In this document: piece by piece, positions 44,462 to 53,350 of the stretch
Layout: each line of letters begins with the position of its first letter
Position numbering within the stretch: position 1 is the stretch's first letter
NCBI RefSeq assembly: GCF_038957035.1
Contig: NZ_CP152412.1
Span: 6,940,501 to 7,004,500 of the forward strand
Length of the DNA: 64,000 nt
Direction: 5' to 3'
DNA from: Bradyrhizobium sp. B097
GTDB lineage: Bacteria; Pseudomonadota; Alphaproteobacteria; Rhizobiales; Xanthobacteraceae
Program-made: the position numbers and the translations under genes
Notes under the pieces: model-generated
What the model was told of the DNA's origin: nothing
Databases searched by the model: none
The model's input: the letters and a program-made list of their open reading frames with translations, nothing else

Positions 44462-44582
44462 TCGTCGCGGACAAGAGCTCGGTGCCGGCGAGGAGTGAGC
44501 GGGCGAAAAATATAGCACGGCGGATTATACACTTATGTAGCAGGACAGAGGAACAATCCACATCCGGGCGCTGACGCGGCTC

Positions 44583-44885
44583 TTGCGGGCCTCGCAGGCC
44601 CGGATGATGACCGGGAACGTTAATGAGCTGCGTCAAGCCATCATGCGAATGCTCCATGACCAGAATAAGAGCAATACAGCTAACTTCTTGTTGCTACCTG
44701 TAAACGACGCTGAGCCGTACTGCGTGAATATCTCGCTGGTCGGCGGGATGTCGCGCGAAGGCGGAAAGACGATCCTGGAATTCGTCGGCAGCAACGCCCA
44801 GACCATCGAGGTGAATGAAACGCCGGAAGAAATTCTGGCGATTCACCTCGGTGCGTCGGAAGGCCTGCCATCGCAAAGGTGGTAG
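44583..44885 (+). CDS. Hypothetical protein, about 93 to 100 residues
   Basis: Frame from 44583 or ATG 44604 (MMTGNVNELRQAIMRMLHDQ). Pattern of helix then beta strands: FLLLPVNDAEPYCVNISLVG, KTILEFVGSNAQTIEVNE, EEILAIHLGASE. It looks like a small alpha/beta protein and not like a shadow frame, but no family is recognised. The stop lies about 70 bp before the convergent PIN-toxin gene. Role unknown. Confidence 0.45.
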   Translation: MRASQARMMTGNVNELRQAIMRMLHDQNKSNTANFLLLPVNDAEPYCVNISLVGGMSREGGKTILEFVGSNAQTIEVNETPEEILAIHLGASEGLPSQRW

Positions 44886-44958
44886 GCGAACACGAGGCGT
44901 TCGAACTCGGTGCCGCTGAAATCCTCGAAGTGAATCGGCCGGACCGTCCGAGCTATCG

Positions 44959-45408
44959 TCACCTGCCTACCTCCTGGCTCCCAGAGCTCCGGAGCGGGTT
45001 GATGATCTGAATGTCCTCGAAGTCCTTTCCATTATCGGTCACGACGACACACTGGTTGGCTTCGGCTACGGCGGCAATGATTGTGTCTAGCGCGCTTCGC
45101 GAACGGCCTTTGGCTTTGCCGTTGGCCATCAGCCGCGCCCACACGAGGCCAGCTTTCTCGTCGAACGATAGGACGCGGCCAGCGAACAGCGCTTGCGGAC
45201 CTTCGGGACCGGCGAACCAAGTTTCAAGGCTGCTGCGCTTCTTGCCCTTCGGTTTCTCTAAGATACCTCGGCGGATTTCGGCAACGGTAAGCGAAGCAAT
45301 GAAGAGATCGTCGTCTTTCTGAGCGCCCATCCAAGCCAGCAGCGAGTCCGACGGCTCCGGCTTTATGATGTTGCTGATGATATTGGTATCAAGGAGGTAG
45401 CGCGTCAC
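44959..45408 (-). CDS. PIN-domain toxin, VapC/FitB-like
   Basis: 149 residues. Acidic residues of the PIN RNase active site are in place: Asp7 (YLLDTNIIS), Glu in TVAEIRRGI, and the Asp pair around SALDTIIAAVAEANQ and VVTDNGKDF. Expected to cleave RNA (often initiator tRNA or rRNA) when free of antitoxin. The ATG overlaps the antitoxin stop by four bases (ATGA), the usual toxin-antitoxin arrangement. Such modules stabilise genomic islands against loss. Confidence 0.92.
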   Translation of the reverse strand: MTRYLLDTNIISNIIKPEPSDSLLAWMGAQKDDDLFIASLTVAEIRRGILEKPKGKKRSSLETWFAGPEGPQALFAGRVLSFDEKAGLVWARLMANGKAKGRSRSALDTIIAAVAEANQCVVVTDNGKDFEDIQIINPLRSSGSQEVGR

Positions 45409-45707
45409 AGATCGACCTTACGCCCCTCGTCTCGCGGGCGGTTGAGGTCGAGATCCGCGCCAACCAGAGGTGAGCGTCGCAACGCGGCGAGAATACCGCC
45501 CGCTTTCGGAGACTCACCCGTCACTGCCTGCTGTATGGTCCGGCGAAGTTGCCCGGCTTCCGGACCTTCCTCCGTCAATTTTCGGGCGAGAGATCGAAGC
45601 AGATCGCGGTCAGCGTCGAGCGCCTGGATCTCGAACCGCGCGATGCCACGCTTAGTCAGGCGGGACCGATAATTTGCGAGGGCTCTCTTCTGCGCACTGT
45701 TGCTCAT
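45405..45707 (-). CDS. Antitoxin of the PIN-toxin pair
   Basis: About 100 residues from ATG 45707 (MSNSAQKRALANYRSRLTKR), chosen because the longer upstream frame runs through the palindromic operator. The N-terminal part (YRSRLTKRGIARFEIQALDA DRDLLRSLARKL) fits a ribbon-helix-helix DNA-binding unit, and the C-terminal tail (DLDLNRPRDEGRKVDL) is acidic and extended, suited to wrapping the toxin. It would neutralise the toxin and repress the operon. Confidence 0.8.
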   Translation of the reverse strand: MSNSAQKRALANYRSRLTKRGIARFEIQALDADRDLLRSLARKLTEEGPEAGQLRRTIQQAVTGESPKAGGILAALRRSPLVGADLDLNRPRDEGRKVDL

Positions 45708-45720
45708 CGCGTGCCTCCGT

Positions 45721-45740
45721 GCTATATCCAGATATATAGC
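45721..45740. promoter_or_regulatory. Palindromic operator of the toxin-antitoxin operon
   Basis: GCTATAT and ATATAGC are perfect 7-base arms around CCAGAT, 14 bases upstream of the antitoxin ATG. The AT-rich palindrome in the promoter position is typical of antitoxin-bound operators. Confidence 0.65.
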
Positions 45741-46051
45741 CGTGTTTTTTTTGGAGCACAAGGCTGATGGAGTTGTTATCGATCCCGGCAGATAGAGACG
45801 AACCTCTCCAGAGCATTTAGGGTGCCGGGGGGTTGCCATGAGACTCCCTGTTCAAAGGGGGGCGATCACAAAAATATTATTGCTACGAGAACGATCGACC
45901 CGTGCCCCGCCACTACGCTACCATCCGTCAGCATTCGCTCAGATACGAAACAAGTCATTGATATAAAATATGTTTTCACCTTTCCAACGCACCTCCCCTT
46001 GGCATCATTGTCGCGCAGCGGGATATTCCGCGCGAGGACGGGGACGCGATC

Positions 46052-46246
46052 GTGGCGCGACCGAGACGCACAACAGCCGAACAGCTTTTTGTGGTCGCCG
46101 ACGCGACCCGCGAACCGGTTGCGCTTGCGTCATCAAAAACCGATCCACGCCTCGTCAATCTGGTCCGACTGCTGGCGCGACAGGCCGCACGGGACTTCGT
46201 TCGAGCCGAAACTGATAGCCGGACGCGAGACCGCCTTCCGGAGTAA
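46052..46246 (+). CDS. Small protein preceding the recombinase
   Basis: 64 residues, MARPRRTTAEQLFVVADATR ending AETDSRTRDRLPE, in the same orientation and 12 bases before the serine recombinase start, with an AAGGAGG site shared in the junction. Small basic/acidic open frames commonly precede large serine recombinases of mobile islands; function unknown. Coding is supported by spacing and orientation rather than by a domain. Confidence 0.5.
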   Translation: MARPRRTTAEQLFVVADATREPVALASSKTDPRLVNLVRLLARQAARDFVRAETDSRTRDRLPE

Positions 46247-46258
46247 GGAGGTCGCCTC

Positions 46259-47230
46259 GTGAAAGTCGCGCTCTACGCCCGCTACTCATTAGACAATCAG
46301 CGAGACGCTTCAATCGAGGATCAGTTGCGGCTGTGCCGCCTGCACGCCGAGAAGCAAGGCTGGACGGTCGTCGACAGCTATACCGATCGCGCAATCTCTG
46401 GCGCGTCGCTGTTGCGTCCCGGCATTCAGGAACTGATCGGCGACGCGATGCGCAGCAAATTCGTCGTCGTGCTCGCAGAGGCGATGGATCGCCTGAGCCG
46501 CGATCAGGAGGATATCGCTGGACCGTTCAAGCGTATGGCTTTCGGCGGTGTGCGTATCGTTACACTGTCGGAGGGTGACGTGACGCATCTGCACGTCGGT
46601 CTCAAGGGCACGATGAACGCCCTCTTCCTGAAGGATTTCGCCGACAAGACGCGCCGTGGGCTGCGCGGCCGCGTCGCGGATGGCAAGTCCGGTGGTGGGC
46701 TCTGCTTTGGGTATGACGTGGTGAGGCAGTTCGCGGCGAATGGCGAGCCGATCCGCGGCGATCGGACGATCAACGGGGAGGAAGCTGCCGTCGTACGCCG
46801 TATCTTTGCAGACTACATTGCCGGCAAGTCGTCCTGCGCGATTGCCTTTGAGCTGAATAAGGAAGGCGTGCCTGGACCACAGGACGCCGAATGGGGGCCG
46901 TCAACGATCCATGGCAACCCGAAGCGCGGCGTCGGCATCCTCAACAACGAACTTTATGTCGGGCGCCTCGTCTGGAACCGGCTCCGCTATCTGAAAGACC
47001 CGGATACGGGGAAGCGGGTGTCGCGTCTCAATCCTGAATCCGAGTGGGTGATTCAGGAGGTTCTGGAGATGCGCATCATCGACCAGGAAGTTTGGAATGC
47101 GGTGAAGGCGCGCCAAAAATCACTCGCCTATGAGACGTCTGAGCCCGGCGAGAACCCGTTGAATGAGCGGCGGCGCCCGAAGCACCTGTTTGCCGGCCTC
47201 GTGAAGTGTGGCTGCTGTGGTCGCGGTTAT
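46259..47230 (+). pseudogene. Large serine recombinase, C-terminally truncated
   Basis: Starts at GTG 46259 after AAGGAGG. The catalytic domain is intact: VALYARYSLDNQRDASIEDQ with the nucleophilic serine, SGASLLRPGIQ, and LAEAMDRLSRDQEDI. The recombinase domain (GYDVVRQFAANGEPI, ELNKEGVPGPQDAEWGPSTI, LYVGRLVWNRLRYLKDP) follows, and the zinc-ribbon begins (LFAGLVKCGCCGRGY) but only its first cysteine pair remains. Beyond 47230 the frame continues to 47488 with unrelated sequence. Loss of the coiled-coil and rest of the zinc domain makes integration/excision activity doubtful. Confidence 0.82.
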
Positions 47231-47463
47231 CCTTCTCGTCCACAATCGCCGTGCCGGTCCTGGAATCCAATGCGCTTCCCATCCCACAGAAAGCCGCCTT
47301 GGCGCCAGCATGTCCCCAATGATGCTGCCGGATGGGTCAGATGTCCGACATCGTCATTTGCAGCGGGCGTGGCTCTTATCTCACAACAGCGAAAGCACTT
47401 CGCGGCTGATTTGGCTCGAGGCGGGCGGATGGTGTGCTTCAACGCGACGCGACGACCACACTC

Positions 47464-48690
47464 CTATTGCGATGTTCGCGCGGGATGATCGCGGAGCGCG
47501 GCGAGCAGCGAACCGTCGTCGGCGAGCAGGTCCCAGATCATGATACCGGCTAGTGCATGGGCGCGCGCGTACCTCGCCTTGCGAGCAATGGAGAGCGGAT
47601 CGTCGTAGCTGATCCAAACGCGCCGTTCGGCATCATAGAGCCAAGGCACCTGGGCCGCCTCGCTCCAATACCGGCGAAAGCCCTGCTCTTCCGGTCGCCG
47701 GGCCACGAGATCCCGATAATCGATGCCGTCACTCCCGCCCCACTTTTCGCTTGCGGTCGCGCCCTTTTGGAAGAGTCCGTCGTTCTCCGGCGGAACGTCC
47801 GCAACGGCTCGGCCATAGAAGGCGACCCCGAGCGTCACCTTGGCCGGCGGCACACCGTTCCGGATCAGGCCCTTCACACTCGCATCGACATTGAGATCGG
47901 GATTTGGATCGCCGGCGCTGGCAAATAGCGGGGCATTGAAGGCGGCAAGGGCCGAGCCCGCGTGATAGTCGTAGGCCATCAGATTGATCCGGTCGACCAA
48001 CCGGGCCAGAGCGGCTGCCTGCAGATTGACGATTTTGTCGGGCGCAGCCGACACGGCAATGGTGAGCTCCAGCTGCCTGGGCTCCGATGCGGAAAACCTG
48101 TCGAGCTTTCGACGGAGTTCCGCGATCAGGAGCGTGAAATTATGCCGGTCCTCAGGGCGCTCAAGATTACCTTCACGTCCTCCCGAGACGGGATATTCCC
48201 AATCGACATCCACACCATCGAACAGACCGGGATACGGCCGAAGGAACGCCTCGATAACGGATTGGGCGAACCGCGCGCGCGAGATCGGCGTGGCAGCGGC
48301 CGCCGAGAAGTATTTCGATCCGCTCCAGCCGCCCAACGAAATCAGGATGCGAAGCTTCGGATTGTTCCGCTTCAATTCGGCGAGTTGGGCGAAATTGCCG
48401 CCGAACGGGCTCGACGGCGAGGTTCCGTCGCAGGCTCCTGCGTCGAGGCAACGATCCGCAAGTTCAGCCAGCCCTTCCGACGAAACGGTGCCGAATGCGT
48501 ACATCAAGTGGGTCAGCTCGCGCGCCGGAATCGTCTTGATGGTTGGTCCGCCCGCCCGGGCCTTCCACGGAGCGACATAAGCTGCGACCACCGGGCTCCT
48601 GGCCGGCGCGGTCCGTCCCTGCTGTGGCGCGTATCCCCATGCGAGCGCAGAACACCCACCTACAGCGAAGGTTCGACGATCAACTACCAT
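47464..48690 (-). CDS. GH18 chitinase
   Basis: 408 residues. Active-site motif FDGVDVDWEYP (DxxDxDxE) with the catalytic glutamate, and the substrate strand LRILISLGGWSG (SxGG). MVVDRRTFAVGGCSALAWG resembles a twin-arginine export signal (DRRTF). Cleaves chitin-type beta-1,4-GlcNAc chains in the periplasm or outside; in rhizobia a substrate could also be lipo-chitooligosaccharide Nod factor or fungal wall. It ends near the broken recombinase and has no operon partner. Confidence 0.92.
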   Translation of the reverse strand: MVVDRRTFAVGGCSALAWGYAPQQGRTAPARSPVVAAYVAPWKARAGGPTIKTIPARELTHLMYAFGTVSSEGLAELADRCLDAGACDGTSPSSPFGGNFAQLAELKRNNPKLRILISLGGWSGSKYFSAAAATPISRARFAQSVIEAFLRPYPGLFDGVDVDWEYPVSGGREGNLERPEDRHNFTLLIAELRRKLDRFSASEPRQLELTIAVSAAPDKIVNLQAAALARLVDRINLMAYDYHAGSALAAFNAPLFASAGDPNPDLNVDASVKGLIRNGVPPAKVTLGVAFYGRAVADVPPENDGLFQKGATASEKWGGSDGIDYRDLVARRPEEQGFRRYWSEAAQVPWLYDAERRVWISYDDPLSIARKARYARAHALAGIMIWDLLADDGSLLAALRDHPARTSQ

Positions 48691-48990
48691 GGCTTACGAC
48701 CTTCTCTCTGTGAGATTGCACCCTACGCCAACCGATGACGCGGGTCATCTCCACGACATGAGCTTTCTCACTGACGCGAGCTTGTCGAGTCAAAATGATT
48801 GGCTCAGTTGTCACACGCGCCACGCGACTCGATTACCCTATCGATTTCGAGCGCTCGCTTCAGCGTTGATTGCGCCAGCGGAACTTGCAACCGACGTGAT
48901 GCCGAGAGCGCCTCGCCCATAGTGGAGACAACGCTCGCGCGCTGCCGGATTCGAGGGAGCGCGGCACGCAGCTAGCAAATCAGCAAGAGC
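48691..48990. other. Intergenic stretch, no gene recognised
   Basis: 300 bases between the chitinase start and the end of the DUF2285 frame. No motif recognised. Confidence 0.5.
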
Positions 48991-49582
48991 TCAGGAGGTG
49001 TCATCCTTGCCTTTGCCCTTATGACGGAGCAAGTCGCGATAGCCACCGCGCATGAGGCGCAACCCCATCTGGACCAGGCGAATGGTCCGGCTGCGCAGAT
49101 CGTGTGTTTTCCAACCGCGATCGGGAATGCGTGGCTTGCCAAACAGGCCTTGCGCGATGTTGCGATAGCTGTTGCCTTCCAGCCACCCGTCCACTGCACG
49201 CAAAGCGAGGACGTGACGATGCCAGCGCCCGATCCATTGAGCAAGAGGTGGCGGCCCAACGGGGCGCTGTTCGAGCGCCAACCAAAATCGACGTGCAGCC
49301 TGCAAACGGAGCCCGAAGTTGCGGTCGAGCGGCAAATCGAGGGCAACCAATGATCCGCGCGGTGGAAGCTCGGTTAGCCAAAGCCGATGCTTCGCTCCTC
49401 CCAGCGGCACGATGGCATGCCATCCATCCGGCGCTTCCCGAAGCTCGCTGCCTGCCAGGTCGGCGAGATCGAGCTCGTACGGTTTGGACCCGCTCGAGCT
49501 GACCGCCGTGCGGACGGTTAGCACGGTCGACAGCGCCTCAGGCGCCCAGAAAACAGGTTGTGCTTCGAACGTCTTCTGCGGA
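48991..49582 (-). CDS. DUF2285 frame, second half of FseA-like excision activator
   Basis: The open frame runs from just after the upstream TGA and encodes DPQKTFEAQPVFWAPEALST, LADLAGSELREAPDGWHAIV and LQAARRFWLALEQRPVGPPP, a DUF2285 domain. In Mesorhizobium symbiosis ICEs this domain (Msi171) is joined by +1 ribosomal frameshifting to a DUF6499 domain (Msi172) to make the excision activator FseA. Here too the frame lies exactly +1 to the upstream DUF6499 frame, with no good start codon of its own at the junction; the first Met/Leu starts would lose the front of the domain. Product would promote excision of the island by controlling the recombination directionality factor. Confidence 0.75.
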
Positions 49583-49774
49583 TCAGCCGCGAAACGTTAG
49601 CCCCCACTTCCTTCGGAAGTGATCCGGCGCCTCGGATTGTTTGCTGCTGAGGAGACCCCTGAAGTCTTTTTGGTACTCGCGATCACGGCGCAGCCACTCC
49701 CAGGCAATGTCGACCGTTTCTGCTTTCTTGACCTCGTGGTATGCGCTCTCTGATTTCCAGTCGGCACGTGACAT
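49583..49774 (-). CDS. DUF6499 frame, first half of FseA-like activator
   Basis: 63 residues from ATG 49774: MSRADWKSESAYHEVKK, VDIAWEWLRRDREYQKDFRG, ending FRRKWGLTFRG and TGA at 49585. This is the DUF6499 type of short N-terminal domain with the AWE(F/W)LRR(N/D)..Y motif. Alone it would be a small protein; with a +1 shift at the GGC TGA end it continues into the DUF2285 frame. In the known ICE system the short and fused products have different regulatory effects. A longer frame upstream to 49891 is open but lacks the family start. Confidence 0.75.
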   Translation of the reverse strand: MSRADWKSESAYHEVKKAETVDIAWEWLRRDREYQKDFRGLLSSKQSEAPDHFRRKWGLTFRG

Positions 49775-50571
49775 CACACTATTTTCCCAGCGTGTTCTGA
49801 ATGGACAAGCAAGGAAAACGCAGGGTTGTGACGGTTTCTGGTTGCACTTATTGCATTGTTCAATGCTTGATCCGCTTACGCGATGGAACAATGTACTTTT
49901 GCGATTAAGGAACTCATGTCCGCTTCAGCTGCGGTCATTCTTCACTTTCAGGCGCGGCGGACGCACGAGATCGCGATAGTCTTCGGATCCCCCGTTTCGA
50001 CCGTTAAATCCCTGGATGACGCCCGCGAAAGGCCGAGTCCCGGCACGCCGAATGCAATGAAGTGAGGCCGATACAAATCCGATGACGCGAATTTCTTGGA
50101 TCCATCAGCCACTCGATCAAGCGTCGGGGCCCAGCTGGGCCGAAAGACTCGCACGCAACCCGGTTAAGTTTTGGAAAGAATACGCAAAGCTTTGGCTATC
50201 GGTAATTCAAGCGTCAGCCGTCGGCTCAACGTGTCCCATTTGCGCGAACGCGTTGGCGGCATGCCGGTGAGCGTCGAACCAGAAGGGTTCCGCCCAGGGC
50301 GATTTCTTCGGCCAAGGTTACGGCATCACGTGCCGGCCGGCCGCCACGTTTGCTTCTAACATTAGCGATGTGACCGGTGGATGGTGAGATCGTCGAGCGG
50401 CCAGTAGAGGCCGCCCGTCAAAGCGCATCCACTAGGTGGCGCGATCGAGCAGATAACATTTGGAGTTGCTGGGTGCGACGCCCATGGCGGCGCAGCATAT
50501 TGGGCAATGGTGTATAAAAGTAGCCTGATCGCCATCGGCGCAAGGCATAGCGCCACATTCGGAGCAGCCGG
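49775..50571. other. Stretch without a recognised gene
   Basis: About 800 bases. Short frames such as NPVKFWKEYAKLWLSVIQ near 50160 look protein-like but are not assignable. No repeats or RNA genes found. Confidence 0.35.
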
Positions 50572-51251
50572 TTAAGCCGCCTCACCGGACGATATCTGTT
50601 CCGCCAATCCGGTTCCCGCCTGCTCGGCAGCTTGGATCGTTTCAGCCGCATGCTCGGTCGCAGTGGCCAGCTCGCAGGTGGCTTGTTCGTAATACGATTG
50701 CAGCGCCCGGAGCAACCCCTCTAAAGCGCGCCGCTGGTGGACCAGTTTCCCACTGAGTTGGCAAGCGAGATCATCAAGCGCATCATAGGCGGCGACCACC
50801 GCCGAAGAGTCGGCCTCAGTCGGCACAATCGCGGCCACTCCCGGGCCAAGGCGACCAACGAGCCAATCGAGCGCTCCGACCCGTGCACCTTCCTGCCTCA
50901 ATGGCGGAAATAGCCCCTCCCAATGCGTCGCGACCATGCCGCGCAAGATGCTGAGGCAAATGGCAAGACCCTCATATCCCCCAACCCGAAACAAACCAAG
51001 GTCGCCCAACAGGCAACCAGAATGTCTTTTGACTGCTTCGTCAGAATATCGAGCGACAGCGTGCTGACCTTCCTCCAGTCAACTGCAGTTGGTCCATCGG
51101 AATCCATCCGCCGGACCTCGGCCTCGATCCATCGGAATTCGACGGCCTCGCGAATATCGATGCCGGCCGGTACAGGACCTGGAAAAGGCGCAGCGCCGCA
51201 ACGCGAGCGTGCAGCGATGTTGTCGCGAACCATGATCCAATATTCGATCAT
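50572..51251 (-). pseudogene. tssA: Type VI secretion TssA (ImpA), N-terminal remnant with frameshift
   Basis: The first frame reads PFPGPVPAGIDIREAVEFRW, EAEVRRMDSDGPTAVDWRKV and LSLDILTKQSKDILVACW, and, after a one-base shift near 51005, GGYEGLAICLSILRGMVATH WEGLFPPL: the ImpA_N domain of the TssA baseplate cap protein. The C-terminal half of TssA is replaced by unrelated sequence and no other type VI genes lie in the window except possibly the small gene upstream. Inactive fragment of a former type VI cluster. Confidence 0.8.
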
Positions 51252-51586
51252 GCAGACAATACCACCCGCGCGTTGTCAGACATTGCATCATTGGAACGGT
51301 CGACCTCGTACTCGTCCCGGACAATCCACTCAGATCCAATGCTCTTGTAAGCCACCACGGCCGTTCCCTTGCACACGCGCTGCTGCTCACAAGCCTCAAT
51401 CAAGTCTTGTGCCAATCGCATAGCTTGATCTTTAAACGCTGTTTGCCCAATCGGACGTGTCGTGAAAGCGACAGCATGTTGTATAGCCGACATCAGAGCA
51501 CTCGGATCGTCTCGATCACTAGCCCGCTGGCGTCTCAGGTCCAGACACGCCGTCGCCCCTTCGTTCGCACCCGAACGCTTGAACAA
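51248..51586 (-). CDS. Small protein coupled to tssA remnant
   Basis: 112 residues (LMSAIQHAVAFTTRPIGQTA, MRLAQDLIEACEQQRVCKG, SIGSEWIVRDEYEVDRSND). Its stop overlaps the tssA ATG by four bases, so it was the preceding gene in a type VI operon. Family not recognised; the N-terminus may have been cut, since the first 25 residues (ATACLDLRRQRASDRDD) look foreign. Probably a remnant. Confidence 0.4.
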   Translation of the reverse strand: MFKRSGANEGATACLDLRRQRASDRDDPSALMSAIQHAVAFTTRPIGQTAFKDQAMRLAQDLIEACEQQRVCKGTAVVAYKSIGSEWIVRDEYEVDRSNDAMSDNARVVLSA

Positions 51587-51751
51587 TCGAGGATCGCAGA
51601 ATGCTGGAGAACTGAACCAGTGCGCGCACCGGGCGGTCTCCGAACCGCAGGAACATTACAAGATGAGCAGTCCCGCCAAAAACGATTGATCATCTGGTGA
51701 TGATCTGGCTCTAGCCGGAGTTCCTGCGCATCCGTTGCGACTTCCCACGGT

Positions 51752-52792
51752 TTGACGTCTCGTCAACTACCAACCCGCGCAATTGAACGAGATGACAGAC
51801 ACATGTCACGTTCCACAATGATCGTCGGCCGGCCAAGCGCACAAGGAATCGGCATGCAAGACCAATCACCATCCGTCCTCGCCAACGGCTTCATTCAATC
51901 CGGTGATTCCTCACTTGTCGAAATGCTGCGTGCTCAAGTCTGCTGCAGCCGCGAACTCTCGTTCCTCATGGAAGCACATGACGGTCTCTCCGCCGCGATC
52001 GCCAAGCGCGCAGGTTTCAACGGCCTCTGGGCATCGGGCCTATCGATAGCGTCCTCTCTGGGCTACCGCGACGCCAATGAAGGATCCTGGAATCAACTTG
52101 TCGACGTCGTCGAGCGGATCGTGGATTCGAGCCAGCTGCCGGTTCTGGTCGATGGGGACGGTGGTTTCGGCAACTTCAACAACGCTCGCCTGCTGGCGCG
52201 CAAACTACGTCAGCGTGGCGCTGCCGGGATCGCGCTGGAGGACAGCTGCTTTCCGAAGACGAACTCGTTCGTCGGTGATCTGCATCCCCTCGCCGACATC
52301 GATGAATTCTCTGGCCGCTTGCGTGCCGTGAAGGACGCAGTCGCGGGAGACTTCGTCCTTGTGGCCCGGACAGAAGCGCTGATCGGCGGCCACGGAATGG
52401 ACGAAGCAATTTTGCGCGCTCACGCTTACGCCGACGCTGGAGCCGATGCGATCCTCATTCACTCGCGAAGGAGCGCTGCGGACGAGATCCTTGCGTTTGT
52501 GCGCGCCTGGCAGAACAGGCTGCCGGTGGTGATTGTTCCAACGAAGTACTATCGAACGCCGGTCTCTGCCTATCGCAAAGCCCGCATTTCCACAGTGATC
52601 TGGGCCAACCACTCCATGAGGGCCGCAATAGCCGCTATGCGGCAGGCCTGCGGTCGCATCTTCGCCGAGGAGACCACTGCCAGCATTGAGCCCAATATTG
52701 CGACGCTCGACGAGCTCTTCGAACTGTTTAGATACAACGAACTCGCCAATGCGGAAGCGCGATATCTGCATTCTGACGACATCCGGCAATAG
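51752..52792 (+). CDS. pepM: Phosphoenolpyruvate mutase
   Basis: Up to 346 residues; ATG 51752, 51803 or 51857 are possible starts, with the conserved domain beginning near CCSRELSFLMEAHDGLSAAI. PepM converts PEP to phosphonopyruvate, forming the C-P bond that begins phosphonate biosynthesis. Mg-binding VDGDGGFGNFNNARLLARKL matches the family, and LEDSCFPKTNSFVG corresponds to the EDKxFPKxNS signature with the first lysine changed to serine; the N and S specific to mutases are kept. Related lyases (isocitrate lyase type) lack this motif. It leads a rightward set with a nucleotidyltransferase and CDP-alcohol transferase. No phosphonopyruvate decarboxylase follows. Confidence 0.88.
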   Translation: MTSRQLPTRAIERDDRHMSRSTMIVGRPSAQGIGMQDQSPSVLANGFIQSGDSSLVEMLRAQVCCSRELSFLMEAHDGLSAAIAKRAGFNGLWASGLSIASSLGYRDANEGSWNQLVDVVERIVDSSQLPVLVDGDGGFGNFNNARLLARKLRQRGAAGIALEDSCFPKTNSFVGDLHPLADIDEFSGRLRAVKDAVAGDFVLVARTEALIGGHGMDEAILRAHAYADAGADAILIHSRRSAADEILAFVRAWQNRLPVVIVPTKYYRTPVSAYRKARISTVIWANHSMRAAIAAMRQACGRIFAEETTASIEPNIATLDELFELFRYNELANAEARYLHSDDIRQ

Positions 52793-53350
52793 CCCATTTT
52801 CCGCATTCGCCCACACACGTCCGAAGGAGTGCCGCCATGCAACCATCTGCTCCGCCACAGCATTCCGCTTCACCTTCGATCGAGCCGCTTGTTAACAGTC
52901 CTGATGCTGGAAATTGCATCAAATGGCACGGAAGTTCTTTCCAGGCTGACCTATGCACCGCTGCGGTGCCCTGCCCCGATCCCCTTGCCCGGCGCAACAA
53001 CCTACTGAGGTCCACGAGCGCACTGAGCTGGCCGACGCGGACGACATTTCGTCCTGGTTGAATGCGGCGTCTCTTCCGCAGGTCGTCCTGGACATCGCGT
53101 CGCAGCGGCAATTGCCTGCAGCATCCTGGATCGACCAAGCGTGCTCATGTTGGCGCAATCGATATTCCTTTCGACTGTCCGTGCATCGAAGAAATAGCGC
53201 CTCAGCGACAAACGATGAACTCGTGAACACGCCGTACGCCGGATTTTGGCGACGCGGGCCCACGCCCATTGTTGTCTCCTCGAATGGCCCCAACACGGTT
53301 CCTCGACGGTTTGGAACGAAGACATATCCCTCGACCATAAAGGGACTCAA
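52793..53350. other. Gap in the phosphonate cluster, possible decayed gene
   Basis: 558 bases between pepM and the nucleotidyltransferase, long for an operon. Plus-strand frames give protein-like pieces (ELADADDISSWLNAASLPQV, LVNTPYAGFWRRGPTPIVVS) that do not join. No thiamine-diphosphate-enzyme motif of a phosphonopyruvate decarboxylase was seen. May be a small unknown gene or decayed DNA. Confidence 0.3.

Noticed and set aside
46259..47488. Full-length serine recombinase to 47488
   Set aside because: After CGCCGRGY the protein loses all family similarity and the zinc ribbon is incomplete; the remaining codons are joined foreign sequence.
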